DNA of 54,986 nt, from contig NZ_QMHO01000020.1 in the NCBI RefSeq assembly GCF_003313505.1, positions 1 through 54,986 on the forward strand, read 5' to 3'. The notes beneath the pieces are model-generated. The model made no database searches. It was not told the DNA's origin and saw only the letters and a list, made by a program, of their open reading frames with translations. The position numbers and the translations under genes were made by a program. Each line of letters opens with the position of its first letter. Positions within the stretch are counted from its first letter, which is position 1. The DNA is from Pedobacter nanyangensis. Its GTDB lineage: Bacteria > Bacteroidota > Bacteroidia > Sphingobacteriales > Sphingobacteriaceae. Below are positions 1 to 8,878 of the stretch, in pieces.

Positions 1-51
1 GGGTGACCAGCTTGGAACGAAAGGCAGTGGTTACTTTCAACGAAATCTACA
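1..51. repeat. 51-bp inverted copy of the right window end
   Basis: Bases 1-51 are the exact reverse complement of 54936-54986; the match stops at base 52 (G against C). At the right end the stretch is coding sequence of a TPR gene. Here it is followed directly by the 3' end of the multicopper oxidase gene, so no homologous gene continues. Either the element is a real short inverted repeat, or both ends are the same assembly-graph node and the window is a whole contig that stops at a repeat. I favour the second reading because the match begins exactly at both termini. Confidence 0.9.
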
Positions 52-76
52 GTTTACAACCCTTAGTTATTTAATT

Positions 77-2350
77 TTAATAAGTCAATGCCAGCCCCAC
101 ACCAAAGCCCATATCGCTATCATAGTGGGTACGTATACCTATATTCTTATTAATGATATACCTAAGTTCTCCCATATACTCTAAGTCGGTATTCACCATA
201 AAACCACCTCTTAGTCTTTTTGAAATTGGTATATCTTCACGCATTAACTGCAATCTCACAATTCCATCATGATATACTTCTGCCTGAAAATTGACCAGCA
301 TAGGTAACGTATACATAAACCCTAAACTGAACGCCCTGCGGGTGTCTTTCTTGTTGGTTTGTCCAAATATGTTCTTTTCGTGTTCATCTTCTCCCATTTT
401 ACGGTAGCGGTAATCAAAACCTACAAAGGGCATGAACCATTGCATCTTTCCAATGTATCTACCTAAATGGGTTTCTACTTCATAACCGTGCATACTATTA
501 TAGCCTAAACGCCATTCTGTTCCTAATTGGTAGCGTGCATTCATTAGCATAGCTTCTCCATCATTACCATTGGTTGCAAAATCGTTTTGTGCCATAAAAT
601 GAGGCATATTACTTTCTCTTTGCAATTCTTTATAGGCTTTTGCCTTGTCGGGTAGATAGGGGTTATTGTAGTCTCCAACTTCAAAGACCCTGTTCATTCC
701 CGCCATCATGTGATATAATATATGGCAATGAAAGAACCAATCACCTTCCTCATTTGCTAAAAACTCAATGGTATCTATTTCCATAGGCATGATATCCAAC
801 ACATTTTTAAGCGGCGATTTTTCGCCTTTTCCGTTTATCACCCTGAAATCAAATCCGTGAAGATGCATTGGATGCCGCATCATTGAATTATTATAAATGG
901 TAATCCGTAGAATTTCTCCTTTTTTTACAGGTATTTTGTCAGTTTCCGAAAGTATTTTATTATCCATGCTCCATACATAGCGGTTCATGTTGCCAGTAAG
1001 TGTGAATTTCAACTCTTTTACAGGCGCATCATTTGGAAGAGAGGTGTTATAAGGTGATTGCAACATAGCATAATTTAATGTTTTGATGTCTCCCAAGGCA
1101 TTAGCGTTGTAACGGTTAGCGTCGTTATCCATATCCATACCCTCATGCTTACTGTGGTCTGCTTTTTTTGTTGCATCTCCGGTAATTTCGGGATACATCA
1201 CTACATTCATGTCCATTTGGTTAAGGCTCATCTTCATGCCCATATCGTCCAAATCGCCATTCATTTTCATCATATCGTTCATCATCTTCATCCCCTCGAA
1301 ATACTTCAATCGTGGGAGTGGAGAAATAAGCTGTTTGACCCCATCACCTATAAAGTAACTCGCAGATTGTGTCCTGTCTTCGGTTGTTGCTAAGAACTCG
1401 TAAGCCAAACCATCTTGAGGGATAGTCACTACAATATCGTAAGTTTCAGAAACGGCAATGATTAACCTGTCCACCTCTACAGGCTCAACATCATTCCCAT
1501 CATTCGCTACTACTGTAATTTTTCCTCCAGCATACCGTAGCCAGAAATATGAAGACGCCCCTCCATTGGAAACACGCAATCTGACTTTGTCGCCTGCTTT
1601 TAGCTTTTTACCATCAATTGTTTTCAAATCGGTGCTATGGCTACCATTTATTAGGATTTTATCATAGTAAACGTCACTGACATCCATCGCCAGCATCCGC
1701 TTCCACTCGTTTTTTACCTTTACCCCTAATTTTCCCTCCTTAATAGCTTCAACATATGATTGTGTTGCGCCTTTCTTAATGGCCGCCCAATCATTTGCAT
1801 TGTGTAGCATACGGTTGATATTATCGGGGTTAAGATTTGTCCACTCACTTAATATAATTGGAACGGTCGGCAAATCGTCAATTCCTTTTCTGAATGTCTT
1901 ATCATCGCTTCTTTTCTTCATGATAAAACTTCCGTACATGCCAATCTGCTCCTGCAATCCTGAGTGGGAATGGTACCAGTGCGTACCATGCTGGATAATC
2001 GGAAAACGGTAGGTGTAGGTTGTGCCCGGTGCGATGGGTTTTTGTGTAAGCCAGGGCACACCGTCTTCTTTATTGGGCAGGAACACACCATGCCAGTGAA
2101 GTGATGTGCTTTCTTTCAATTGGTTGTGCACCACTATTTCGGCAGTGTCGCCCTCGGTAAAGGTAAGGGTGGGCATGGGGATTTGCCCGTTTACGGCAAT
2201 TGCCCTTTTTTGCTTACCTGCATAGTTGACAAGCGTATCTTTTACATACAGCTCGTAATGCACCACTCTCTGTGCAAACAGCGTTTGCGTGCAAAGCAGT
2301 ATCAGCACTGTTTGCAAAATTCTTATAGGTATTTTATTATATCTGTTCAT
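77..2350 (-). CDS. Multicopper oxidase (CopA/CueO-like) with C-terminal barrel-like extension
   Basis: A secreted multicopper oxidase of 757 residues, probably oxidising Cu(I) or cuprous-binding compounds in the periplasm. A signal peptide covers about residues 1-26, ending in FAQ. All four copper-ligand blocks are visible: HWHG (85-88), HWYHSHS (124-130), HPMHLHG (493-499) and HCHILYH (541-547). A Met-rich segment (about 353-408) resembles the methionine-rich inserts of copper oxidases. After the last cupredoxin domain come about 150 residues (600-757) rich in alternating aromatic and polar residues, ending in VGLALTY. This resembles an outer-membrane beta-barrel such as CopB, so the protein may be a CopA-CopB-like fusion (inference). 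It is the last gene of the copper operon, 13 bp after the haem-binding gene. The oxidase call is firm; the barrel reading is tentative. Confidence 0.92.
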   Translation of the reverse strand: MNRYNKIPIRILQTVLILLCTQTLFAQRVVHYELYVKDTLVNYAGKQKRAIAVNGQIPMPTLTFTEGDTAEIVVHNQLKESTSLHWHGVFLPNKEDGVPWLTQKPIAPGTTYTYRFPIIQHGTHWYHSHSGLQEQIGMYGSFIMKKRSDDKTFRKGIDDLPTVPIILSEWTNLNPDNINRMLHNANDWAAIKKGATQSYVEAIKEGKLGVKVKNEWKRMLAMDVSDVYYDKILINGSHSTDLKTIDGKKLKAGDKVRLRVSNGGASSYFWLRYAGGKITVVANDGNDVEPVEVDRLIIAVSETYDIVVTIPQDGLAYEFLATTEDRTQSASYFIGDGVKQLISPLPRLKYFEGMKMMNDMMKMNGDLDDMGMKMSLNQMDMNVVMYPEITGDATKKADHSKHEGMDMDNDANRYNANALGDIKTLNYAMLQSPYNTSLPNDAPVKELKFTLTGNMNRYVWSMDNKILSETDKIPVKKGEILRITIYNNSMMRHPMHLHGFDFRVINGKGEKSPLKNVLDIMPMEIDTIEFLANEEGDWFFHCHILYHMMAGMNRVFEVGDYNNPYLPDKAKAYKELQRESNMPHFMAQNDFATNGNDGEAMLMNARYQLGTEWRLGYNSMHGYEVETHLGRYIGKMQWFMPFVGFDYRYRKMGEDEHEKNIFGQTNKKDTRRAFSLGFMYTLPMLVNFQAEVYHDGIVRLQLMREDIPISKRLRGGFMVNTDLEYMGELRYIINKNIGIRTHYDSDMGFGVGLALTY

Positions 2351-2363
2351 GATTTGAAAAATT

Positions 2364-2819
2364 TTATTTAATGCTGTCTTCCATTGTGCTAAACCACGCT
2401 ATCAAAACCTGCTTATCCTCCGGTGACAATACTGCATTGCGATGAATTAGTGTGTATGATGACAACGGCATTTCCCCGTCCTTAACCTGCCCGGCCATAG
2501 CCCTGAACTTGTTTCGCTGTCTGCGGACAGAATAGTCGCCAAATTCGCTAAAGTTGAGTTCCTCTTTCCCCTTTTTTATATGCTCTGCCATGTACCATGC
2601 GCCGGGCTGGATACGGCTGTACCACGGATAATGGGTATTGTTGCTATGGCAGTCATAACAGGACTGAACAAGGATAGCCTTTACATTTTGGGGTACGGCG
2701 TACACCCTTTCGATATGGGTGGCTGGCACTTCAACCGCCTGGTTCCGTAAGGGCTGAAAGAACTGTATGGCAATCAGGACGACAGCCAGCCCCAATATGA
2801 TTTTCTTCTTTATGGTCAT
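2364..2819 (-). CDS. Haem-binding domain protein with one CxxCH motif
   Basis: A 151-residue exported protein with a hydrophobic N-terminal segment (about 5-20) that could be a signal anchor. The motif CYDCHSNNTHYPWYSR, near residue 54, is the hallmark of the Bacteroidota haem-binding domain family (Haem_bd), in which CxxCH would attach a c-type haem. A likely role is periplasmic electron transfer, perhaps taking electrons from the multicopper oxidase encoded next; that role is inferred from position. It lies 32 bp after the lipoprotein gene and 13 bp before the oxidase, inside the same operon. Confidence 0.82.
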   Translation of the reverse strand: MTIKKKIILGLAVVLIAIQFFQPLRNQAVEVPATHIERVYAVPQNVKAILVQSCYDCHSNNTHYPWYSRIQPGAWYMAEHIKKGKEELNFSEFGDYSVRRQRNKFRAMAGQVKDGEMPLSSYTLIHRNAVLSPEDKQVLIAWFSTMEDSIK

Positions 2820-2851
2820 AATTATTTTATTGTGGCTTCATCTTTTTGTGT

Positions 2852-3274
2852 CTACTGTTTTTTCACATACTTGGCATAATTCTCCTTGTTTTCAAAATAA
2901 GAAACTTGACCGTTATTTCCTGTCACAGCAATCACCGCATTCGCTTTGTCTACCTGCTTATGGGAATAGGGGTCTATCGCCATCCGCACGGTCGCATCTT
3001 TTGGAATACGTTCCTTACACATTTCGCAACATCCGTAATAGGTTTTACCATCAAATTTTACGTCAAACTGCCTTTTGCCCATATAGGCATCGTTGACCAT
3101 GCAGACTTCATCCGATGGAACCAATTCACCTATTTGGTTACTATGCCCGTGGCTTTCCGGAGTTGCCTGCGAATGCTGTGTCGCTTCATCCTTATTTGAC
3201 CCTACCTGTCCGCAAGCGGTGAATAGCAGGGCTGATAAGGAAATAAAGCCGATTATTATTTTGTTCATGTCCAA
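2852..3274 (-). CDS. Lipoprotein with YHS/TRASH-like metal-binding domain
   Basis: A 140-residue predicted lipoprotein. The N-terminus ends in the lipobox LFTAC, with Cys at about residue 21. A short His-containing linker follows. The C-terminal half contains VNDAYMGK and YYGCCEMC, a pattern like YHS/TRASH/NosL metal-binding domains in which clustered Cys bind soft metals. It is probably a periplasmic copper-binding or copper-delivery protein. It is co-transcribed with the DUF305 and haem-binding genes (gaps 20 and 32 bp). The family name is a best guess from the Cys pattern; the lipoprotein call is secure. Confidence 0.75.
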   Translation of the reverse strand: MDMNKIIIGFISLSALLFTACGQVGSNKDEATQHSQATPESHGHSNQIGELVPSDEVCMVNDAYMGKRQFDVKFDGKTYYGCCEMCKERIPKDATVRMAIDPYSHKQVDKANAVIAVTGNNGQVSYFENKENYAKYVKKQ

Positions 3275-3294
3275 ACTTGTTTTTTTAAATTTTA

Positions 3295-3819
3295 TTATTT
3301 ACTTTCTTCAAACTCTTTTAGCTTGCGCTTCATTAGTTCAATTTCTTCCGCTTGGGTTTTAAGTATATTTTTTTGCAGCTCTATCAGTTCCGGGTCGGTC
3401 AGGTGTGCCTTTTCGGACATCAATATGGCTGCTGCGTGATGGGGTATCATACCCTTTGCAAACTGCTTGTCCCCGACATTGATTTGTTCCCTGATACCAA
3501 ACCATGAAAAGATGCCAACAGCAACCGAGATGATGGCTATCGCCCAATTCATCTTCCTGTTGGGGTACATTACTTTCATTATCGCTAATTCGATAAGCAG
3601 CATTGCCGAGGTCATCAGCAGGGTCATGTACAAATTGTTGATATTGGGTATCAGGTTCTGCCACCCGTCAATCATGGCGTACATGATAAAATACATCACT
3701 GCGAACATGGCTAAAGCCATCACCGCAAAGCGTTTGTACATGGCCGAAGCATGTTTTGTATTGTGCGTGCCATGCTCCGAGGAATGACCCGCATGGTGAC
3801 TGTTTTGCATATTTTCCAT
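3295..3819 (-). CDS. DUF305 family membrane protein, His-rich N-terminus
   Basis: 174 residues. A His-rich N-terminal segment (about 7-23) is followed by three predicted membrane helices (about 30-50, 58-80, 90-108) and a C-terminal DUF305 domain with the signature FAKGMIPHHAAAILMSEKA and a terminal helix containing EEIELMKRKL. DUF305 proteins are ferritin-like helical proteins often found in copper operons; their biochemical role is not settled. The His-rich head may bind metal. The gene lies 11 bp after the DUF3347 lipoprotein gene, inside the copper operon. Confidence 0.85.
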   Translation of the reverse strand: MENMQNSHHAGHSSEHGTHNTKHASAMYKRFAVMALAMFAVMYFIMYAMIDGWQNLIPNINNLYMTLLMTSAMLLIELAIMKVMYPNRKMNWAIAIISVAVGIFSWFGIREQINVGDKQFAKGMIPHHAAAILMSEKAHLTDPELIELQKNILKTQAEEIELMKRKLKEFEESK

Positions 3820-3830
3820 AACCCTGAATT

Positions 3831-4490
3831 TTATTTGCTGTTAATTGTTTTTTCCACCTTACCGCAGGTCAGCATTTTAGAACCGTAGTAAGGGTTTTTG
3901 ATTTCCTTGTTTTCGCTGAACCAAACAGCACCCTTACCGTCATTGAACATCGGGCAATGGTCCTGATACAATGTTTGCGATGTACCGAACAAATCAATCA
4001 GGTCTTTCAAATCTTCGCCAAGCGAGGCCAAATGTTCCCGTTGGTGGTGAATGTTGCCAACATTTTCGTTGATATGTTCCGCATGTTCTTTTGCATCGTC
4101 CGCTATTTCCATGTACTGTTTATGCTTATCGGCAGGAATAGCTTTCAAGTCCACTTTATTCAAAGTGGCTAATAGTTTTTTTCCTGCACTGGCTGCAGCT
4201 TTGTCATTGTCTGAAACAAGGGCATTCTTTAATGAAAGATAATCTGTAACGATGGGTGCGATAGAAAATTTCTTTTCTTGTTCAGTTGCTGTTGTTTGCT
4301 GACCGTTCGGTGTTTCACTTACGCCAGGCGCAGCTATCGTATCACCTCCGTTTGGTTGGGAAACTGTCTGTTCTTGTGATACATCTGAAGTATCGTTTGA
4401 AGATTGCTCGTTCTTGTTCGACACCTGATTGCATGATACTGTTATAAATGCCATGGTAACGGCAATAATTGATAATGTTAGATTTTTCAT
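3831..4490 (-). CDS. DUF3347 domain lipoprotein
   Basis: 219 residues with a lipobox (VSC, Cys about residue 20) and a low-complexity Ser/Gln/Thr linker (about 25-75). A DUF3347 domain ends in HCPMFNDGKGAVWFSENK and YYGSKMLTCG, the conserved C-terminal Cys/His/Met motifs of this Bacteroidota family. The motifs resemble those at the C-terminus of CusB-like adaptor extensions, and a periplasmic copper-binding role is likely but unproven. It starts 5 bp after copB and has a paralogous domain in the HMA-DUF3347 protein at 6955-7830, so the operon encodes two such domains. Confidence 0.85.
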   Translation of the reverse strand: MKNLTLSIIAVTMAFITVSCNQVSNKNEQSSNDTSDVSQEQTVSQPNGGDTIAAPGVSETPNGQQTTATEQEKKFSIAPIVTDYLSLKNALVSDNDKAAASAGKKLLATLNKVDLKAIPADKHKQYMEIADDAKEHAEHINENVGNIHHQREHLASLGEDLKDLIDLFGTSQTLYQDHCPMFNDGKGAVWFSENKEIKNPYYGSKMLTCGKVEKTINSK

Positions 4491-4495
4491 TTTAT

Positions 4496-6616
4496 TTATT
4501 TTTTGATTTTTAAAAAACTTGCGTTAATAGCCACTACAATGGTACTTACACTCATCAGTACAGCGCCCATGGCAGGACTTAGAATAAAATTTGGATAGAG
4601 TACGCCTGCTGCAAGCGGTATTGCCACTACGTTGTAGCCAACCGCCCATATCAGGTTCTGTACCATTTTTTTATAGGTAAGTTTGCCGAAGTCGATCAAT
4701 TTGACCACGTCCCTCGGATCGCTGTCTACCAATATGATATCCGCTGTTTCGGCAGCAACGTCCGTACCAGAACCAACGGCAATACCGACGTCTGCCTGTG
4801 CCAGTGCCGGTGCATCGTTCACACCATCACCTGTCATTGCCACGACTTCGCCTTTATCTTGAAACTCTTTTACTTTTTCTTGCTTGTTGTGTGGAAGCAC
4901 ATTGGCTAAATATCCGTCCATTCCTAATTTCTCTGCTACCGCAGCAGCAATCTTGTCGTTATCCCCGGTGAGGAGAAAGGACTTAATACCCATTTTTTTG
5001 AGCTCATCAATCGCTTGTGCCGAACCCTCACGGATGCTATCTGCCAACGTAATGATGCCGATTACCTGATCATCAATGAGAACGAAGTTTACCGTTTCGG
5101 CTTCCTGATTGATTTCGGCTGGAACTTCTGGCATTTGAAGGTGGTTTTCGGTGAAATAATTCGGACCGCCAGCTACGACATTTTTACCGTTTACAACACC
5201 TTTTACACCTATGCCCTGCATATAGCTGAAGTTTTGAGATTTCCATAAGTTGAGGCTCTTTTCTTTCAACGTAGCCATGATGCCTTTTGCAATGTGGTGT
5301 TCTGAATTTTGCTGTACTGCGGCAGCGTACTGGATAACCTCATCGGCATTATATTCCTCTGTTAATGGAATGACCTTTTCTACAGCATGTGAGCCTTTAG
5401 TGAGCGTTCCTGTCTTATCAAAAATGACTGTAGAGAGTTTTCGGGTTGTTTCAAACGCTGTTCGGTTGCGGATAAGCAGACCATTGGTTGCAGAAAGCGT
5501 TGTGGAAATGGCAACTACCAACGGGATTGCTACGCCCAATGCGTGCGGGCAGGCTGTTACCATCACTGTCACCATTCTTTCAAGCGCAAAGGCAATATCT
5601 CCACTGCTTGCATACCAATAGGCAAATGTGGCTATGCCCACGGCAATGGCAATAAAGGTGAGCCATTTGGCAACTTTGTCCGCAAGGTTTTGCGTATTGG
5701 ACTTAGTGGCTTGTGCCTCCTGCACAAGATTGATAACCCTGTTCAGGTAGCTGTCTTTTCCAACGGCTGTTACCTTAACTTTCAGCGCACCATCGCCATT
5801 GATAGAGCCTGCGATGACCTTTCCGTCCTTTTCCTTTTTTACGGGAACACTTTCTCCGGTAAGCATACTCTCGTTGATATATGAAAGCCCATCCAGAACC
5901 AATCCATCGGCTGGAATTTTTTCACCCGGTTTTATGATAGCCGTTTCACCGCTTTGCAGGTCTTCGAGCTTTATCTTTACGGCTTCTCCGCCACGTTCCA
6001 CGGTAACATCGTTGGGCAGCAAAGCCACCAATGACTGCAATGCCCGTGAAGCAGCCATTTGGGAACGCATTTCCAGCCAATGCCCTAACAGCATGATGTC
6101 AATAAGGGTTGCCAGTTCCCAAAAGAAGTCCATACCCTGCAAGCCAAATACAACGGCTACGGAATAAACATAGGCTACGGATATGGCAATGGCGACAAGG
6201 GTCATCATGCCTATGGCTTTGGCTTTTATCTCGCCAATCATTCCTTTTAGGAATGGCAAGCCTCCATAGCTATAAATCACCGTACCCAATGCCAGCAGCA
6301 CATATTTATCGCCATTGAAAGCAAGGGAGAAACCCAACCATTGCTGTATCATGTGAGACAGGAGCAGGATAGGGATTGTAATGACAAGGCTTATCCAAAA
6401 ACGTGTGAGGAAATCGCCTGTATGATGTCCCTCATGTTTATTAAAGGTTTCATCAGCATGGCCATGTTGAGAATGCCCGGAATGCCCATGTTCTGATGTG
6501 TGTTCATGAGAAACTGACGCACCGCCAACGGGAACCAATGCCATGCCACAGAGCGGGCATTTGCCCGGTTCGTCTTTTAGCACCTGTGGGTGCATAGGAC
6601 AAGTATATTTTTTCAT
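4496..6616 (-). CDS. copB: Copper-translocating P-type ATPase, CopB type (CPH motif)
   Basis: A P1B-type ATPase of 706 residues exporting copper (class P1B-3, often Cu(II)/Cu(I)) across the inner membrane. Instead of an HMA domain the N-terminus has a heavy-metal-binding motif with CPMHP (6-10) and CPLCGM (20-25), followed by a His-rich stretch (36-66). Key motifs are TGES (253-256) in the actuator domain, CPH (356-358) in the transport helix, DKTGT (Asp400) for phosphorylation, and GDGVNDAP in the P domain. CPH rather than CPC separates it from CopA at 8879-11290. It is part of the eight-gene copper operon, 18 bp after the small protein gene. Confidence 0.95.
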   Translation of the reverse strand: MKKYTCPMHPQVLKDEPGKCPLCGMALVPVGGASVSHEHTSEHGHSGHSQHGHADETFNKHEGHHTGDFLTRFWISLVITIPILLLSHMIQQWLGFSLAFNGDKYVLLALGTVIYSYGGLPFLKGMIGEIKAKAIGMMTLVAIAISVAYVYSVAVVFGLQGMDFFWELATLIDIMLLGHWLEMRSQMAASRALQSLVALLPNDVTVERGGEAVKIKLEDLQSGETAIIKPGEKIPADGLVLDGLSYINESMLTGESVPVKKEKDGKVIAGSINGDGALKVKVTAVGKDSYLNRVINLVQEAQATKSNTQNLADKVAKWLTFIAIAVGIATFAYWYASSGDIAFALERMVTVMVTACPHALGVAIPLVVAISTTLSATNGLLIRNRTAFETTRKLSTVIFDKTGTLTKGSHAVEKVIPLTEEYNADEVIQYAAAVQQNSEHHIAKGIMATLKEKSLNLWKSQNFSYMQGIGVKGVVNGKNVVAGGPNYFTENHLQMPEVPAEINQEAETVNFVLIDDQVIGIITLADSIREGSAQAIDELKKMGIKSFLLTGDNDKIAAAVAEKLGMDGYLANVLPHNKQEKVKEFQDKGEVVAMTGDGVNDAPALAQADVGIAVGSGTDVAAETADIILVDSDPRDVVKLIDFGKLTYKKMVQNLIWAVGYNVVAIPLAAGVLYPNFILSPAMGAVLMSVSTIVVAINASFLKIKK

Positions 6617-6634
6617 AACAAGGGGTTTTAAAAG

Positions 6635-6940
6635 TTATGTTGCACTTAATTTTTTTGCCATCTCATGGGTCATTTCTTCGGCATAAGTACCATAGGCATC
6701 AACAAGTACGCCTTTATTCTTACCATCATTGGACGATATGGCATAAATCACGGCATTGTTATCAGGACTGCTGTCGAGGCTTTCAAACCTATGAGTTTCC
6801 GTAACCGTAAAATCCTCCGGTTTTAGTTTCAGGCTCCTTGACGTACAGTACAGACAGTCCGGCAACAGACTAAAGTCCATACTGTACCCACGTTGTCTTA
6901 GGTCTTTAAGCGCCTGCACCATGTCATTGTACTGTACCAT
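6635..6940 (-). CDS. Small uncharacterised protein ('PRPP synthetase-like' family of Bacteroidota)
   Basis: 101 residues, cytosolic by appearance. It contains LRQRGYSMDFSLL near residue 14 and GVLVDAYGTYAEEM near the C-terminus. In public annotation similar proteins are often called phosphoribosylpyrophosphate synthetase, but at 100 residues with no PRPP loop that name is not supported by the sequence. Two Cys in CLYC could bind metal. It sits between copB and the HMA-DUF3347 gene (gaps 18 and 14 bp). A paralogue broken by an in-frame stop lies at 21885-22208, also beside metal genes, so a metal-linked role is plausible. The function is unknown. Confidence 0.75.
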   Translation of the reverse strand: MVQYNDMVQALKDLRQRGYSMDFSLLPDCLYCTSRSLKLKPEDFTVTETHRFESLDSSPDNNAVIYAISSNDGKNKGVLVDAYGTYAEEMTHEMAKKLSAT

Positions 6941-6954
6941 AGCTTTCAGACCTG

Positions 6955-7830
6955 TTATTTAATGGTTTCGACCGTACTGCCGCAGGTAAGCATTTGTGAG
7001 CCGTAATATGGATTTTTAACGGCATTCTCCTTACTTAGCCAATTGGCTCCCTTACCTCCATTGTACATAGGGCAGTGCTGGTAATAAACGGGGGTATCCT
7101 GCTTAGAAACTTTGGCAAGTGTGTAGATGCTTTCCGAAAGTGCCGCAAAAGCACTTCTTTGTTTTGCAACATCTTTTGATTTTGAAATGCTTTCCGCATT
7201 GGCCGTCAAATCCTGCATCACTTTCATCCAAGCCGTATGTTCCTCTGCCGATAGCTTGTTCATATCGACTGCTTTAAGGGATGCAGCCAATTCAGCGGCT
7301 TTGGCAGATGCGGTCGCCGCATCGGTTTTTATCAAAGCGTCTTTCACTGAAAAGTAGTTGTCAAATACAGCTTTTAGCTGTGATTGGTTTTGAGCTGCAT
7401 CTTTGTTAGCTGCCATTTGGCTATGGTCGTGATTGCCATGTCCGGCATTCATGTCCATGCCAGCCTCTTTGTTTTTGGCAACCGTCTTCACGGGTCTATC
7501 ATACTGGCAGCAACCAGCCAGTTTAGCATATACGTCATCCGGCGCACGGAACTTCTCGCTGTCATAACCAGCCAAAGCGATACGTTTCAGGATTTCATCC
7601 TGATTTGTTTTGTCGCCGTCATACGTGAGCGTAGCCATCTTGGTATCTTTGTTCCAGTCCACACTGGCTACCTTTTTTACGTTACCTGCTTTTTCGATGG
7701 TGGCTTTGCACATACCACAATTGCCATAAATTTTTACGGTTTCCGTTTTCGCATTCTTGATTTGTGCAAACACGTTTATTGATGATAGTAATACGGCGAT
7801 TACCATCACTATTTTTGATAATGATTTCAT
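6955..7830 (-). CDS. Exported HMA-DUF3347 fusion protein
   Basis: About 291 residues when started at the Met codon at 7828-7830, which gives a proper signal peptide (MKSLSKIVMVIAVLLSS, ending VFA). The open frame extends to 7938, but that extra sequence looks non-coding. The mature protein begins with an HMA fold (KIYGNCGMCKATIEKA, CxxC metal site), followed by a GCCQYD motif and a Met/His linker. It ends with a DUF3347 domain (HCPMYNGGKGANWLS, YYGSQMLTCG). It is probably a periplasmic copper chaperone or sink. It is the first gene of the operon running down to 77. Confidence 0.87.
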   Translation of the reverse strand: MKSLSKIVMVIAVLLSSINVFAQIKNAKTETVKIYGNCGMCKATIEKAGNVKKVASVDWNKDTKMATLTYDGDKTNQDEILKRIALAGYDSEKFRAPDDVYAKLAGCCQYDRPVKTVAKNKEAGMDMNAGHGNHDHSQMAANKDAAQNQSQLKAVFDNYFSVKDALIKTDAATASAKAAELAASLKAVDMNKLSAEEHTAWMKVMQDLTANAESISKSKDVAKQRSAFAALSESIYTLAKVSKQDTPVYYQHCPMYNGGKGANWLSKENAVKNPYYGSQMLTCGSTVETIK

Positions 7831-7967
7831 AATAATATACATTTTCGGAAAAGGGGTATTAGCAAACCCATTTCCCTTGAATTTTAAAATAAATAGTACA
7901 AATAGGGGATTTGCAAAAGCCGGAATAGCTTTTGACAAGGCACACCTATGGCTATCAGGCCATAGTT

Positions 7968-8351
7968 TTAGCTTATTTTAGGAGGTAGCCAAATGAAGAA
8001 AAATCCCGAAGAATAGTAGGCTTCCTTGAAACCGAATTTTTGCTTTTTAACTTCAGCAAATGGATTTTTAGCTTTTAATTCGATTGGGATTGGTAAGTAT
8101 AGGGAGGTAGTTGAAGCACTGCATCTGCAAGAGCTATGTGAACAACCACCATCGCAGTTGCCGCTTTTGCATTTTTTGCAGGATTTGCCCTTACAACCTT
8201 TTTTATGTTCTGATTTTTTGGATTTCTCTTTTGAGCAGGACCGCTCGGTCTTTGTCGAATTTTTGGAACAGGCAAAACTCTGGCTTGGTATCATAAAGAA
8301 AACCAGACAGAAGAGTGTCAAAATGCCTATATGTATTCTATAATTTTTCAA
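7968..8351 (-). CDS. Cys/Lys-rich exported small protein
   Basis: 127 residues. A signal peptide (about 1-27, ending SFA) is followed by a dense Cys/Lys stretch (about 28-82, with CKGKSCKKCKSGNC and CDGGCSHSSCRC) and a C-terminus ending in FIWLPPKIS. The Cys clusters suggest metallothionein-like metal binding in the periplasm. The tail resembles that of the DUF6660-like protein at 21070-21396 (IWQPPKINA), so the two may be distant relatives. A box matching TAnnTTTG on the minus strand lies at 8357-8364, only a few bases before the start codon. The function is inferred only. Confidence 0.65.
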   Translation of the reverse strand: MKNYRIHIGILTLFCLVFFMIPSQSFACSKNSTKTERSCSKEKSKKSEHKKGCKGKSCKKCKSGNCDGGCSHSSCRCSASTTSLYLPIPIELKAKNPFAEVKKQKFGFKEAYYSSGFFFIWLPPKIS

Positions 8352-8557
8352 CTCAACAAAGTTACAAATAAGATTGGTTTTTTATATTGTTTTTACATTT
8401 TTTTTTGCTATATAGGCAAAATTTCTCTATATAAACAAACAATGTTACGACCACAACAAGATATCCTCTTTCTTCAGGGTTTGATGAAATGCCTTTTTCG
8501 GCAACCCAACCTTCAGAAAATTCGGTCGGAAAAAGGACATTTCAAAAGGTAGTTGGC

Positions 8558-8779
8558 TTAGGCATTCAAAGGTTCTATTTTGAAGCCTGCCTTTTGTACG
8601 GTCGATATTACTTCCTGCTCGGTAATGCCCTCGGACTTCACTGTAAGTACCTTGTCCTTGTTGGCCGTGTCCACTTCCCAATGGCATATGCCCTCTGCCT
8701 TGTCCAAGTGCGGTTTTACAGATGCGATACAACCGCCGCAATTGATGTTCGTCTTGAATTGAAATTGTTTATTTTCCAT
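8558..8779 (-). CDS. copZ: Heavy-metal-associated domain protein (CopZ-like chaperone)
   Basis: 73 residues, a single HMA ferredoxin-like fold. The metal site is NCGGC (about residues 13-17), a CxxC loop slightly different from the usual MTCxxC. It is probably a cytosolic copper carrier that hands Cu(I) to CopA, encoded directly upstream on the same strand. The 100-bp gap to copA contains its own promoter element (8811-8875), which copies the one before copA. Typical CopZ length is about 68-75 residues. Confidence 0.85.
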   Translation of the reverse strand: MENKQFQFKTNINCGGCIASVKPHLDKAEGICHWEVDTANKDKVLTVKSEGITEQEVISTVQKAGFKIEPLNA

Positions 8780-8810
8780 TGTTAATAAATTTTAAAGTTA
8801 TCTGATTATG

Positions 8811-8875
8811 CAAATTTCCGTACTATTCAGTTCAGTATTGTTGTGTAATTTCTTGTTTGATTTGTGAGATTTACT
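8811..8875 (-). promoter_or_regulatory. Promoter of copZ: conserved 41-bp element plus -7-like box
   Basis: Bases 8835-8875 match 11339-11379, upstream of copA, at 34 of 41 positions; on the minus strand the best block reads AGTAAATCTCACAAATCAAA. Downstream of it, at 8811-8818, the minus strand reads GAAATTTG, one mismatch from the Bacteroidota -7 consensus TAnnTTTG. The 20-nt spacing from the conserved CACAACA is the same in both copies. It is a likely operator of the AraC-HMA regulator at 11379-11942. Confidence 0.6.
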
Positions 8876-8878
8876 GTT

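Noticed and set aside
6635..6940. Ribose-phosphate diphosphokinase
   Set aside because: One third of the enzyme's length and without its PRPP loop; the name is an annotation carry-over.
7831..7938. N-terminal extension of the HMA-DUF3347 protein
   Set aside because: The extra 36 residues precede a clean signal peptide starting at 7830 and look like translated leader DNA.
8445..8741. 98-codon minus-strand frame over the copZ gene
   Set aside because: It is a shadow of the HMA gene in another frame; copZ has the real motif and start.
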